From assembly GCA_033060915.1 (NCBI GenBank), contig CM065377.1, positions 30,744,183-30,808,182 of the forward strand: a stretch of DNA of 64,000 nucleotides, written 5' to 3'. A model generated the notes under the pieces. That model did no database searches and was not told the origin of the DNA. It saw nothing but the letters and a program-made list of their open reading frames with translations. The stretch comes from Euryodendron excelsum. Its lineage: Eukaryota > Streptophyta > Magnoliopsida > Ericales > Pentaphylacaceae. This document shows, in pieces, positions 19,940-32,060 of this stretch. Every line of letters begins with the position of its first letter. Positions within the stretch are counted from its first letter, which is position 1. Both the position numbers and the translations under genes were made by a program.

Positions 19940-22080
19940 AAGGAATACTTGATTGTTTGTTCTTTTGACTTACATTGGAAGCCTAACTAGTCTACCTCTT
20001 CTTAAAATAGTCATGCAACATTACATTATATCTCCCTAGCAAAATGCGATCTTATCCTTTGCATAGCAACAATGAATGGGACATTCATTACTAATAGCAA
20101 ACGTTTGTATAATTGCAGTAGTCATCCACCATATATGAAATCTGAACTAGTTTAAGAGGTCCATTCCCATCCCCAAAAGTGTAATTGCCTTGCACTATTG
20201 AACTTCATAAATGGATGTAGTCTTAACATATCATCCAACTACTTTCTAATAGGGCTTAGTTAAAAGAATGAACATAGCATATGCCCAATGCACTCCCCTC
20301 CATTAAAAGTGAGCAAACTCTATCCCAAGTTATAAGATGATATTTAGACTCAATCCCTAAATCCTATATAAGAAATCTCTCGATAAATAAACTGCACACA
20401 AGATATCCAAAAATAGCTCAACTGCTTCAAATTTCAAATCTTGGAATCCTTAAGACAAAAATAGGCTCCCAAAATCTTCCAATCTATGTCATCCTTAAGT
20501 AGCCATCCACCATTACATTTTTATCCCATGTAATTGCATAGATATCCAAACAAAACCCAAAAAAAGGAGGCACTATGAACCCCATCATGCTAAAACATAA
20601 TTATCATGCCATTTTCGATAACAAACCTTTATATCATCTAAAGAAATTATGTGACCAAACTTTATCCCAAGGGGTATTTAAATTTATCCCTTAAATTCTC
20701 CATGTGAAATCTCCTAACAACATCACTTAAGATTTTAAAAAAATAAAAATAAAAAACTATTCCATTGCCTCAATTCACAATCTTGGATTTTTCAAATCAA
20801 AATAAGCTCCCAAAAATCTTTGTATATATGTTAGCCTCTTATCCCATGCAATTGCATCAATATCCATCAAAGCCACAAAAACTATGACATTCATCCACCA
20901 TTTCCAATAGCAAACCGTTATATTTTAGTAAAAAGTAATGACATCGTCTTCTAATCCACTTCTAAAGAATTGCCCCCTATGAAGTTTGAACTTCCTTAGA
21001 GGTCCATCCCACATCCCTAAACAACACATGCATTGCACACTAAATTCTGTAAATGACCCATCTCTACAACATAACTACTTCCTTAAGAAATTTGGTGAAA
21101 CTAATAGATGCCTAATCATTTCTCCTTTAAAGTTGACCAAACTTTATCCCAAGCTACAATGTGATATTTAATCTCATCCAAAATTCCTTCATAAGAAACT
21201 TCTTGACCGCCTCATATTAGATATCAAAAAACTCCTCAGACTGCATCCAATTTCCAAACATTCATGCACCATTACTTTCTAATCCTTGCAATTGCATAAA
21301 TATCCAAAATAGTACAAAAGTGTGACATCTACGTACCATAACAGCCAAAACTTAATTCTCTTACCATTGTCAATAGCAAACCTTTATAGAATTAAAGATA
21401 TTATGGCAACCTCCTCTAAGCCTCTATGTATGTCATGTCATCCTCAAATAGTCATCCACAATGTATTCTTATACATTTCAATTCCATAGATATCCAAAAA
21501 AAGCCACAAAAAAGTGTAAGACCCACGCACCACATCAAGCCAAAATTTAATGCTCCTGTTATTGCCAATAGCAAACTGGTATACAATTAAAGAAATTATG
21601 GCATCCTCTTTTAATCCTATGGAATTACCCCATATGAAGTTTGAACTTCCTAAAAGATGCATCTCATATCCCCTAAACCATACTTGCCCCAAGAGCGCTT
21701 GGTTAAAAACTCAAAACTAATAGATGCTTAATCCTTTTTTCCTTTAGAGGTGACCAAATTTTATCTTTAGTTATATACTTCAATAATTAAGCTCATCCCC
21801 ATAATGCCCCATATGGAATCTCTCATAACCTCTTATAAGATATCAAAAAACTCTTCCATTGCATTTAATTCTACTACCATTTCCAGTAGCACACCTTTAT
21901 ATATTTTAAGAAAATATGATGTCATCTCCTAAACTTCCTCAAAGGTCCATCCCCCATCCTCTAAACCATACTTGTATTGCACCATTGAGTTTCATAAACG
22001 AGTCACCTTAGTAGCATACCTCCATAACCACAACATCCCAAAGAAGGTTTGGTTAAAAAGATAAAGGTATAAATCCCCAT
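19940..22080 (-). mobile_element. Repeated, decayed LINE-like sequence
   Basis: Several motifs recur in the same order: AATTGCATAGATATCCAAA-like (20530, 20848, 21290, 21480), CAATAGCAAACCTTTATA-like (20616, 20898, 21379, 21569, 21888), GAAGTTTGAACTTCC (20980, 21637) and GATATCAAAAAACTC (21222, 21840). On the minus strand the best frame (21692-21444) has FAIGNNRSIKFWLDVVRG. That resembles the GNGxxIxFWxDxWxG segment that follows reverse transcriptase in plant L1-type LINEs. Four or five diverged units seem present. Identification is tentative. Confidence 0.4.
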
Positions 22081-22100
22081 AAGAAGCCGATATGGTAAGG

Positions 22101-22105
22101 ATAAG
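22101..22105. other. Putative target-site duplication, left copy only
   Basis: ATAAG precedes LTR B. The partner cannot be found because the element is truncated at about 29458. Confidence 0.35.
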
Positions 22106-22654
22106 TGTAAGCACCCTATTTTTGCCTGTTCGGCAATTTTCAGTCCGTCCGAACTCATATTCAAATCAATACAGACATATTCAAGTTCAAATTAACTTTT
22201 CAAACTCAATTCAATCAATCCATCGCTTCACGGGCCCATTGGGCCCCATATAGGCAATATGACCAAAATACCCTTGTGGCATTGCTCGGTTTGAGTTCTC
22301 ATTGGCACGTCTTCCCAATGATGGTAAGTCCCTATTTCAACTTCAATTCTAGTTCCAATTCTGGTCCAAGTCAATCAAACTCAATCTGGCATGCCTTTTG
22401 GGAAAGTTGATCCCTCAGGCGGTAAGACCATCCAATCTGGCACGTTTTCTAAAAAAAACTTTTCAGAACAATAAGTCCCTTCAAACTCGTTGACCAGGAC
22501 GAGACCCCAAGTCCTTGAGATGGTAAAACGGTCCACGTTTGGCACCTACTAGCCTACCAATGAAGAAATGTCCGTCATTCGACACACCTTTCGACAAAGT
22601 TGATTCCTCAGACGATAAGTTCACCTAGCAGCTTCCCGAGACCAAATAGTCTCT

Positions 22655-22885
22655 AGAATGAACGCGAACCGTCAGAGTGGAGGAAACACACAGAAATATC
22701 ACAACCGTCAGAGTGGCAGAAACACTCGTGAACAGGTCGACATTGGGAATTGCCAACAAACCTTATATATCACAGGAGCGAACTCGCCTCTTGGCCGTGA
22801 GACGTTTAGCAAAGGATGAGATATCTTTGTAAACTAACTCATCATAGACCGTCAGAGTGACAAAAACCACTCAAAACCCAGGTCA
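22655..22885. repeat. Residual hairpin minisatellite units in LTR B
   Basis: ACCGTCAGAGTG units at 22667, 22703 and 22848, two of them followed by a complementary CACTC (GAGTG-GCAGAAA-CACTC and GAGTG-ACAAAAAC-CACTC). These are the counterparts of the array at 8723-9382, not expanded here. Confidence 0.7.
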
Positions 22886-24599
22886 ACACCAGTGCCTATT
22901 AGTCCACTTCAGTGAAAAATGACCAAACTACCCCTTGGGTTATTTCCGTCACACTTCTTGAGAAAGTACCAAAGCCTTCAGAACAATAAGTCCACCCTCC
23001 CAATATCATCCCAAAGACGATCCGGCATGTTTAAGTGGCTTCCAGTCGGTTACGGACCAATTCCGAGACCATTCGGTCAAAATGACAATTTTGACCCTAG
23101 GCATCCGAGTGCTTCTGGGAACCACACCGGCTCTGAGTATCAAATCGGTAACCTCATAAGAATGTTTCTAATAGTATTCCCAACGTTCTAGTACCTTTTC
23201 AGATCATTCTGGGTCAATTCTGGCAAACCCGGTGTAAAATGACTGTTTTGCCCCTAATGAGCCGATCACCTTTTCCAACCACACCGGCTCTAGGTATTAA
23301 ACCAGCACTCCCTTGGAACACTCTGGATAGTGTTTCCAACCTTTAAGTCCATTCATGGATCATTCCAAGTCCATTCTGATGGTTTTTTGATTTAGTTGAC
23401 AGTTTTGCCCCTAATAGCTCGATTGCCAATTTTAACCTTGTTTTTCAAGTTTGTTACCCCTAGGACATTATTTCAATGGTTTATACCCATTTTGGGCCTT
23501 CTGGACCATTTCCAGTCCTCCGAAACATTTTCGGACCTTCCGGAGTCACTCCTAGTGGAGCCAAGCTAAAAAATACATGATAGTCACTAGGACAGGCGCT
23601 CAAATCTTTTGTCTTATGTATCAAGGGCCGAGGATACATTTCTAAACAAACCCTAGCTCTCTTAGGTTTCTTCAAACCCTAGCCCCCATACACTTTAACC
23701 CTAGCATACATACACTCAATACGTGCCTAAACAAGCCTCTAAGCCGACCATTGAAGACTCAAGGTGCTGCAATCTCAAAGCTCTTGAAGATCAAGGCGAA
23801 GTAAAGCAAATAAAGCAAAATAATCAAAGAAGACACAAGGTTGGTTTTCTATTTACGTTTATGCCATTTCCCACTTCTCTCTTCTCTCTCCTAACCCACT
23901 TGGATTTTTTTCTATTTTTATCCCCTATCTTCTCCCCTCTCCCCCCTTTCTTACTTGCTTGAAATAAGGGAATCTCCAGTTCATGTGTAGGAAGAATGGT
24001 TGAAAGTTACCGTGTCGGGGGCTTTCCTCTAATTCGACCTTAGATCATGTGGATTCAGCCCCCTTAATTATGTAGTGAAGCCTAAGCCTTGTATGTTCAT
24101 GACCCTACTTGCATTGTGCATATCATACTCATACATCTTTTCACATTCTTTTTTTTCAAACTTGTCTTAAAAAACTTGCATCAAAAATCTTTTTCAAAAC
24201 TTGTATTAAATCTTCTTTTTCAAAACTTGTTTTCAAAATAACAATTCTAAGATGATTCTAGCCATTTTATGGTAACGGTTGTTTTAAGAAAATATTACAT
24301 AAGTTGTGGGTGTAATCCTAAAATTGTTTTATTAAAATCACAATAGGTTGAAAAAGAAGTTTGGAAAGAGATTTTAGAAAGTAGATTGGAGAAAGAGATT
24401 TTCAAAAAGTAAGTTTAAAAAAGAGATTTTTGGAGAAGATTTAAAAAGAGGTTTTGGAAAGGAGATTTTCAAAAAGTGATTTGGAAAGAGAATTGAATAT
24501 GGACCATGATAGTCACTTTGAATATAACACTTTCTTAAAGCAACCCTAACTATGGAATGACTAGAATCACTTTAGGATATTTTCTAAAAACTCTTTTCA

Positions 24600-26080
24600 A
24601 AAATCTCCTTCCTAAAAAACTTTCTTACCAAAAGTTTTACTTTCCAAAATTCCTTTCTAAAAGCTCTCTCCAAAATCCCTTTCTAAAAGCTCTCCAAAAT
24701 TCTACTATCTGAAAATACTCTTCAAGTTTCCTTTCTAGAAAAACCCTTCAAAAGATTTACTTTCCAAAATATCTTTTTCTTGGAGTCCAAGTCAAGCCCT
24801 AGAGCCAATGATTAGGAAACCTTAATTTCTACTTTCCTTTTCCACATCCAATCATAGCTTTCCAAAATTCTATTTTCTACAACGAACTCTTAGGTTTTCC
24901 TAAACCTTTTTTTCATGCCAAATCATATTTTCTAAATCTAAGTTTTTTAAATCTCATCCTTTCCAATTCCATGTCAAATCTAGTCTTTCAACTTAGGAAA
25001 CCAAATCCAATCCTCTGTTTTTGAAAACAAAATCAAATCATCTCTTTTTTTGAAAATAGAAATCAAATGTTTCTTAATTCAATCCTTTCCTAATTCTAGA
25101 CTTTTCTAATGTCAAACTTTTCTAAATTTCAAACTTTTCAATCTTTCTAAATTTAAACTTTTCCTCATTTCTAAACTTTCTAAATCTTTCTTAAATCAAA
25201 CTTTTCAAATTTCAAATCCTCCTTAGATTGAAATCGTTCCAAAACCAAAACTTTCCTAATTTTAAAGTTTTCTAAATTTAAAACTTTCATAAGTTCAAAC
25301 TTTTCATATCCTAAAACTTTCCTAAGTTCAAATTTTCCAAATTCTAAAACTTTACTAAGTCCAATCTTTCCTAAACCTTAGCTTTTCTAAATCCATTCCA
25401 AGTCGAGTTTTTCAAATCAAATCAAACTTTTTTTCAAAATCTTTCTTAAAATCCAACTTTTCTAATTTGAATCTTTCCTAATTCGAACCTTTCTCTAATC
25501 CAACTTTTTAAAATCAAACTTTTCAAATCTAAATCAAACCTTTCTAATTCAACTACATGTTCCAATCTTAGGTAACCTAAAACCCTAGGAGGCCTAAACC
25601 CTAGTTCGACCCTAACCCTTAGAGTTAGGAAGTTTCAACTCTTTTCTAAAAACTCTTTCTAAATCAAGATGGTTTTCTAATTTCAAACTTCAAAATGTTT
25701 TCGAATCTCTATCTTTCTAAATCTAGTCCAATTTCTTTTTCAAGGGTCAAATCATCTTTCAAGTTCAATTCTAGGTCTAAGTTCAATCTCGATTCCAATA
25801 TTCCATTCTAAGTTTCAAATTAAACTCTTTTTTCAATCAAAATCTTATATTTTCAATCAGACTCTTGTCCAAACTACGACTGATTTGATTTCGAAAAAGG
25901 GATACCTAGGCAACCCTCATGGGTGCGCTCATAACCTTTTTCAAATTTCTAATTCTAGAATCTATTTTTAAATCTCTATTTTAAATTTCTAAAACTTTCT
26001 TTCAAACTTCAAAGTCTTCCTTTCAAATCTATTTCAAAAAATCAAATCAAGTCTTTTCAAATTTACTTTCAAAATTGAAG
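24600..26080 (+). repeat. Pyrimidine-rich degenerate repeats in LTR B
   Basis: CTTTTCTAAATTTCAAACTT-like units, the same strand polarity as in LTRs A, C and E when read in element sense. Confidence 0.72.
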
Positions 26081-26539
26081 TCTTGTTTTGCACTTGCATA
26101 TCATGTATCATGTCAAACATATTTTCAAAATTCTTTTATAAAGTGGATAGTTTTTGACACTTATTAATCAAAGATTCTGAATAAGTGAACCTAGGGTGAA
26201 TAGACATGTAGGTATCGCAAGGGCATGGTAGGGTGATGGCTTAGGGCGTCTTCTCTACACGTAACTAACCTCCGAAACCTAGATCACTGTTTTCAAAGAC
26301 TAAATGGAGTTATTTTCAAAAAAGGGCTTAAATCTTTCCAAAGGTTGCCAAACAACCTATTTTTTTAAAAGCCCTCTCTTGAGGAAGTTTTCAAAATCTT
26401 TTTCAAAAACCCTAAGTGTAATTTTCGGATTGTGCTTAGTTTGGGTGACCTAACTTACCTTAACCAAGTTAGGTGGTGACTCTAAACTTTTTTCAAAAGC
26501 CCTTAATCAAATCAAAATTTTCAATTCAAACATAATCGC

Positions 26540-26563
26540 ACTCGTCCTTCTAGGAGGATGAGT
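26540..26563 (+). other. Hairpin near the 3' end of LTR B
   Basis: ACTCGTCCT and AGGATGAGT pair over 9 bp (one G-U in RNA) around TCTAGG. The same stem occurs at 47292-47315 and, with a wobble, at 63487-63510. It lies 66-90 bases before the LTR end. Confidence 0.72.
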
Positions 26564-26631
26564 TCTAACGAGAGAACACTGTGTTTTTCTCACATGTCTT
26601 TTTGAAGTGCGAAAAATCGAGGTACGACAGC

Positions 26632-26650
26632 TGGCGACTCTGCTGGAGAC
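26632..26650 (+). other. Primer-binding site, Ogre type
   Basis: TGGCGACTCTGCTGGAGAC, two bases after the LTR end. To my knowledge TGGCGACTCTGCTGGGGA-like sites, matched to a tRNA-Arg, are the described PBS of Ogre elements; one base differs here. The counterpart at 63398-63416 is more decayed. Confidence 0.85.
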
Positions 26651-28116
26651 ATTTAGAGGGTTAGGCCAATATCATGTCTTTGATTAATTTGTTCAATTCT
26701 ATCCACTTCAAACTTTTAAAATCAAGTTTTTCCAAGTTGTCTTCAAAATCATGTCATTACTTGCTTTCAATTACATTCAATTATTCAATCTTGCATTAAG
26801 TTTGTCATTCAAGGTACTAACTTTTGCATATTTTTTGTAGGTGGACCTTTGTTCATTAACTGCCATGTATGAATAATTGTATGGAATGGACAGGATGGAT
26901 GAGAGTTGTTGGGTTCTTTCCTTCAATTTTCAAAAATCACACACAGATTGCATGTGCACTTACATTCTGCATATTTGCATTATTTACCTTGAAATGTCCC
27001 TTCTAGCTAGAAAGGGGAATGGTATATTGGTTGTGGGCAAGATGTTGTGTCAGTTTCTTCGCCTACGGCCTCTTGATGGTTCCTCTGCTCGGATCACCAA
27101 CCGATCATAGCACCACCTCGGGCAGTGGACCTAGGTTTGAAGATCTGAGAACTGAGCCTTCTTAGGACTCATTAGTAAACCTCAACCTCATGCTCATATA
27201 GACACAATGCATAGCCGAACCTCTACCAGATTTAAGACAAGCACGCAGTTTTCAAAAACATGGAGGAAAGGGCGACTACTTTACTTTTCTTTATATTTAT
27301 TTATTCCTATTGTTATAATAACTGTACTCTTACTATTATAATTCTTGGCTAACTATTCATGCATGCATATTTACTTCCATTGCATTCTCTCTCGTTATAC
27401 TCTTTGCATCCATATTTATGCATACAATATGTCATCTCAAGACAAGAGTTCCAAAGTAACTCAAGTCACTATATTATAATGCATATGATCAATCCATCGA
27501 GAGTGACACCATGGTTACTCTCACTTGCGTTAAACATACCCAAACTGTAAAGGTTCCCATGTAACCTTAAGGATTCATAGCATGCATATTTATTTCATAA
27601 AGAACGGCTCCAATCCCTCTATACTCACGGAGATAGGGTTGCCAAGAAGGCAAGTGGCAATCAATCAATAAGGTCTCTCAACGTCCTCCTTGACTTTTAA
27701 AGAAGGTGAATCTGAAGACTCAAGAGTAGTTTGAAATTTCATATGTAAAATTAGATAGATGGAAGTCCAAAGGAAAATATTTTCCCTCCTTCCATTAAAA
27801 TGTACTCTGATTCATTCTTGCATCTTAAACCTAAAGCTTAATGCACCCCTTTCCTTTTTGCAAATGAATAAACAAATGAAAGAAGGTTCCTATTTGACAG
27901 TAAAGTATCTGTATGTAGGGGTTTACCTATCTCTGAAAGTGAGCCAGGGCCATCATATTTAGTCTCCCCCTTAAATAGGGACACCTTAGGGCATCCATTG
28001 AATAGAGCTCTCTAAAAACCAAAAACCTAACTTGCAGTTGTGTCTTTGTTTTTCATCTTCTTTCCTTTTCATTTACAGAGCTCATACCATAAAGTCAACA
28101 TTGCTCCCAGAAAAGA
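26651..28116 (+). other. Untranslated leader of Ogre-like element B
   Basis: About 1.45 kb without a conserved protein. It matches the leader of the other Ogre element (59500-57990, minus strand) at several points, for example GGGAATGGTATATTGGTTGT near 27015 and AGCCGAACCTCTACC near 27211. In that element a stretch of about 530 bp is duplicated, but here it is single. Confidence 0.7.
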
Positions 28117-28536
28117 ATGGCATCCACTAGAGACCCCATCACTACCCGACAAAAAACTTTCCTAATGGCAGCCAACCTTGATGTGACCTCCCTTGTCACT
28201 CGTGAGGAGATCATTGAGATAAAAAGCAAAATAGATGAAATGTTCAAGCTGATGCAGGCTATGGCGTCCAAAGAACCCACTCCAATAATGCCCTTAACCT
28301 TAGTGCCACCCAATCGACCACTCAGGCAGGGGCATACCCGAATATTAGAAGAACAAGCGAAACTCAAAAAAAGGATGATGAAACTGGAGAACATGTTCTC
28401 TCTATCTCACGTAGAAATGACAGATGTGAAAAAGAAGAAAAGTCAACCTCTCACCATAATATCATCACCCTGCCACAACCTCAACTCCATATTGCCACAA
28501 TACTCCACCCTCAAACTCCTACCAACCCCCTCATAG
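28117..28536 (+). pseudogene. Ogre-like gag, N-terminal coiled-coil part
   Basis: A 139-codon frame opens with MASTRDPITTRQKTFLMAAN. A helical, coiled-coil-like part with KSKIDEMFKLMQAM follows, then a Pro-rich linker and a second charged helix (EEQAKLKKRMMKLE). It is the first open frame after the leader, in the place of gag. Conserved capsid motifs should follow, but the sequence passes within about 80 bases to the gag C-terminal part. The capsid core thus seems deleted. The assignment is from position and shape rather than strong similarity. Confidence 0.55.
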
Positions 28537-28559
28537 GATGCGGATCAGACATAGGTTGA

Positions 28560-29444
28560 AGTCAGGCATACTCTTTCTCAAGAGAAGGTAAAAAAGGAAA
28601 GTCAAAACTTCACCTTACCCGAAGGCTCTCGAGATGCAGCTTATCGGCAACTTTGTGAATCTGGGCACCTGGTTATGGTACTTCCGAAGCCCATTCTTAA
28701 TAAAGCTCTTGAATCTAAAGGTCATAACATCTGAAGTTGTTGTACCCTAAAACGCAAAATGCAAAGTCTCAATGAATCTGAAGGAAAAAACCTGGCAGGA
28801 ATTACTACTATAGCATTCGACCCTCTACCGTTGCAACCGTCTGCACCAGCAACACGTAGGGTACCTAATTTTAAGTTAGTTTATGCGTCGTCATATACTA
28901 GACCTAAAAGAGCAAGGGGAATCAACCCTTTACTCAACTGACTAGCACCCAAACAAATGCTTACAATATCTTGCTGAAATCTGGATACTTGCGCCCAATA
29001 CCGGCTACACCACTTGTTAAACCTCTACCATCCTCTTTCGACTCAACACTCAGGTGCGCATACCAGTAAGGTGGACTAGGCCATGACACAAAAAGTTGCT
29101 AATCTTTGAAACATCAAATCCAAGATCTAATAGATAAGAAGATTGTTGAAATCAACTAGGTGAACCCGGTCCCCGCTATCCCCACAAGTCTGCAATGCGA
29201 TCACACCGTCAATACAATCATGAAGGAGGAAATCAACAGCAGTACCATCTCAGACAGTTCCTCAAGCGTTGTAAAAGATCTGTCAATTTGCCTTATGTTG
29301 TTTGGGGATACTTCTGGCGAATGGAATATCAAGGAGATGGACATAGTCCTAACCATCAAAAGGCCCATAAGAAATGAGAGGTTTCCACAAGATTCGTCCA
29401 TTTTCTTACCATCTTTCTTTTTCTCGCATATTTCCTTTAAATAA
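28560..29444 (+). pseudogene. Ogre-like gag, C-terminal part with decayed zinc knuckle
   Basis: Successive frames read RDAAYRQLCESGHLVM, NKALESKGHNI, FDPLPLQP and YTRPKRARG, then RCAYQ, a stop, and GLGHDTKSC, a stop, and SLKHQIQDLIDKK. The last part is a CxYH..GxxGHDxxxC zinc knuckle followed by the LKxxIQDLID segment typical of Ogre gag; the first His is Gln and two stops interrupt it. It ends with a 94-codon frame (29160-29444). It is homologous to 1935-2787. Confidence 0.65.
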
Positions 29445-29458
29445 ACATTGCATGCCAT

Positions 29459-29815
29459 ACCGTTCAAATGGTATGGCATCGAATGCACTTCGAACGGTGC
29501 ATCGAACGCACTTCAAATGGAAAATTTGCTCTTTGTATCTTTCGAATGCGCTTCGGACGTAAACTTGGCGTGAACCCATTTGACGTACCGTTCAAACGCA
29601 ACTGCAACCATTCGAATGCACTTCTGATCGTTCTAACGCCCTTCGAACGCTATTTCCAATTTAGCACGAATTTTTTCTTTTTAAGCTAAAATTCCCTTCC
29701 TTGGAGTTTCATAGCATCCTAAATCAAAATATAAGAATAATGAGTATATTTAGACACCAAATAAGTATAAAAGACTAAACATTAAGGGAGAAAAATATGA
29801 CATTTTGCATTCTCA
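29459..29815 (-). mobile_element. Fragment of an Athila-like LTR
   Basis: Matches 1560-1930, including the TTCGAA cluster and the terminal GCATTCTCA, so it is the 5' (U3) part of a minus-strand LTR. It is cut at its inner side, at about 29459, where it joins Ogre gag. Confidence 0.85.
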
Positions 29816-29827
29816 TCACGGAGTAAT

Positions 29828-30479
29828 TGTTGGGGTAGAATTCATCCACATGGGTGGAAGGGGGTGAATGTTGGGTGTGGGTCCACCCATGCAGTGGATC
29901 ACCCACTAATTTGGCCTTCACCTAAAATAGCAAATAAGGTAAGTCATCAAGCTAAAAGAAGACAAAGAAAAAAAAAGGAGAAAAGGAAGAAAGAAGTGAT
30001 GCCTTTTCTGCCTTCAACCACGTGAATGATAAATACCCCTTTAGGTAGAGGTTTCGTATTATGCCTAAAAGTGAGGGTGTCAAGGCGCAAGTTCAAAGAG
30101 CACCGCCCCCGATGAAGGGGTGCTAGTCAAGGGATGAATCGAGGTGGCAGAAAAAGAGTTGTTCCTCTGTGAGTCCTGTAATAGAGATTGGAATCTTCTA
30201 TTGAAGAGACTATAAGGATGAGAGAACGAGAATAGTGAGGGTTTGTGGGAGAGAGAGTTTGTGCCATGTAACTCCTTTTGTAATCCTCTGTCCTATTTGT
30301 TCATCGTGAAACATCTCTTTAGCCTGTACGTAGCCCTAAATTGGTTGGGTGAACCATGTTAAATCTTGTGTCTTTTTGGTGTGTGTTTTTTTGTATGAGT
30401 GCTTCCAAGCTTCTGCATGTCGGTGGATCTGGTGTTCCCAATAAATGAGGTTGCAGAGCTCCATTGGAAAAACCCAACA
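29828..30479 (+). mobile_element. Copia-like solo LTR, 652 bp
   Basis: Starts TGTTGGGGTAG and ends AACCCAACA, with TGTTGGG/CCCAACA terminal inverted repeats. The inner part (GTGAAACATCTC, GTAGCCC, GGTGAACCATGTTAAATC, TTGTGTCTTT) has the look of a plant Copia LTR 3' half. No primer-binding site follows and no polypurine tract precedes. The flanks do not form a direct repeat but GAGTAATT / AATTACTC, an inverted continuation of the ends. Confidence 0.6.
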
Positions 30480-32060
30480 AATTACTCATTATCAACTTTA
30501 GTTCCCTTTAGATCCCAAGAAATTCCTCAGAAAGCCATTTTCATCTCATCAATTTATTGTCGGTTCTAAGGAGGTTGATCACAATACATTAAGAATGAAA
30601 AAGGCGAAATAGGTTTTTGTATTATGTCTCTAACAATGTGGAAAGAACAAACATTGAGCAGGACAATATCATTTAAAATGGAAAAATAAAATGCATAATT
30701 GTCAAAAATGGAAAATAAAATGCACAACAGACAATGTTCACTAGTAGCAGTTAATTACTGGAAAACAAGCTAAACACATAATTCAAACTATTATGAAAAG
30801 CAACTTTTTTTCCCAAAAACATAATGCACATAAATTTTACTTATTGAAAGATTTGTTACTACTGCATCAATGATCATCTTCCAGGAGTCAAAAAGAACAT
30901 CATTATCCTTATACAATAAGCAACACTAGATTCAAGAGAGAAAAAAAATGTAAATCAAGTTCATTGGAGACCTCGAAAACAAAATTTAAGAGTGTACATG
31001 TCTTATGTGGAAACCACTGACTTGTGAATACAAGCAACACCTAATTTTATAATCTCCATGTGCACATAATTTGTGATAGACATGCTTCAACATGGTTCCA
31101 CAAAACAAACTCCTTCAAGAATCAGACAACACATCCACCAGTCATACTGCAATAAACCTCAAAATAAAAAATACTAGGTTGTATGTATGTATAGCAAAAA
31201 ACTGACATAGATTGCAATTTCCTCACTATATATATAATAAATACTAGACTCTTACCATTCGAGAGAATCTCATCAAAGAGGCTTCAACGCAAACCCACAA
31301 TTTGGCTTAAACATTATACCAAACAAGTACCATACAATAAGATACTGAGTACCACTACGTAATACCAGTGCTTGTTATTAAAGCTAAAACACCAGAAAGG
31401 GAATATCAGCTGAAGACAAAGTATATGTATATGAAGGCTGGTCTCATGTACTAGATATAAGTAGGAAAGAGAGACACAGAAGCTTGTTGCTTATGTTGCA
31501 TGAACTCAAGTGCATGTATGCATCTACATGTCAAATTCGTCTAATTTTCATATCCAAAAACATGTGGACACACCAAAATATTCAAATTTCTTAATATACA
31601 TCTTTTATTTTTTTAAGATAAAATAGTGTTTACAATATTTTATAGAGCATTTAACACATAATATGAGAGTTTTATGCATTTTTATGCGGTAAACTTGAAC
31701 TACTCAACATTCTTTTTAGGTGAATGTCCAATAATAAATATCGAACCCATATCCCTACCCATACCCTTACCTAAGTTTTGAGTGTTTGACATAGATGCTT
31801 TATACATTTTAGAAGAGTTTGAGTAACATAGCTTGTAGGTTCAACAAAAACTAGTGTTATTTGAATCGATCGGACCGGTTGATTCAACTGGTTTGACCAG
31901 GAACTGGAGGCATGTCCACTTCGATTCACTTTTTTAATTCAATTGGTCAATAAACTGGGTTAGAATTGAATGCTTGGACCTCCACCAAATTCTTTGTTTC
32001 TCCACTTCATGCTTGGGGCTTCATTAACTCCTTCGCCTCTCCACTTCACAAAAGAAGAAA
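30480..32060. other. AT-rich intergenic sequence, no supported gene
   Basis: No conserved frame seen. A stretch near 31865-31925 (GGACCGGTTGATTCAACTGG, GGTTTGACCAGG) holds inverted CCGGTT/AACCGG-like half-sites common in plant repeats. Confidence 0.4.

Larger units (their letters stand above)
22106..26629 (+). mobile_element. 5' LTR B, Ogre-like, 4524 bp
   Basis: Begins TGTAAGCACCCTATTTTTGC and ends GAAAAATCGAGGTACGACA, two bases before the PBS. It shares blocks with LTR A: GGGGCAAAACGG- and CCAGAGCCGG-like blocks, AT-rich tract, TACGTAGGC block and terminal hairpin. Where A has the GCGCCACT palindromes and the TATA box, B runs straight from GACAGGCGC (about 23593) to the leader-like part. 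The promoter core therefore appears to be deleted. Confidence 0.88.
22106..29458 (+). mobile_element. Ogre-like retrotransposon, 5' half, truncated
   Basis: Order: 5' LTR B (22106-26629), two bases GC, PBS (26632-26650), a leader of about 1.45 kb, gag N-terminus (28117-28536) and gag C-terminus (28560-29444). It stops at about 29458 against an Athila LTR fragment. Protease, reverse transcriptase, RNase H, integrase and 3' LTR are missing. Confidence 0.82.

Noticed and set aside
31860..31930. CCGGTT / AACCGG-rich stretch as a possible transposon end
   Set aside because: Half-sites are scattered and no matching end or duplication was found.
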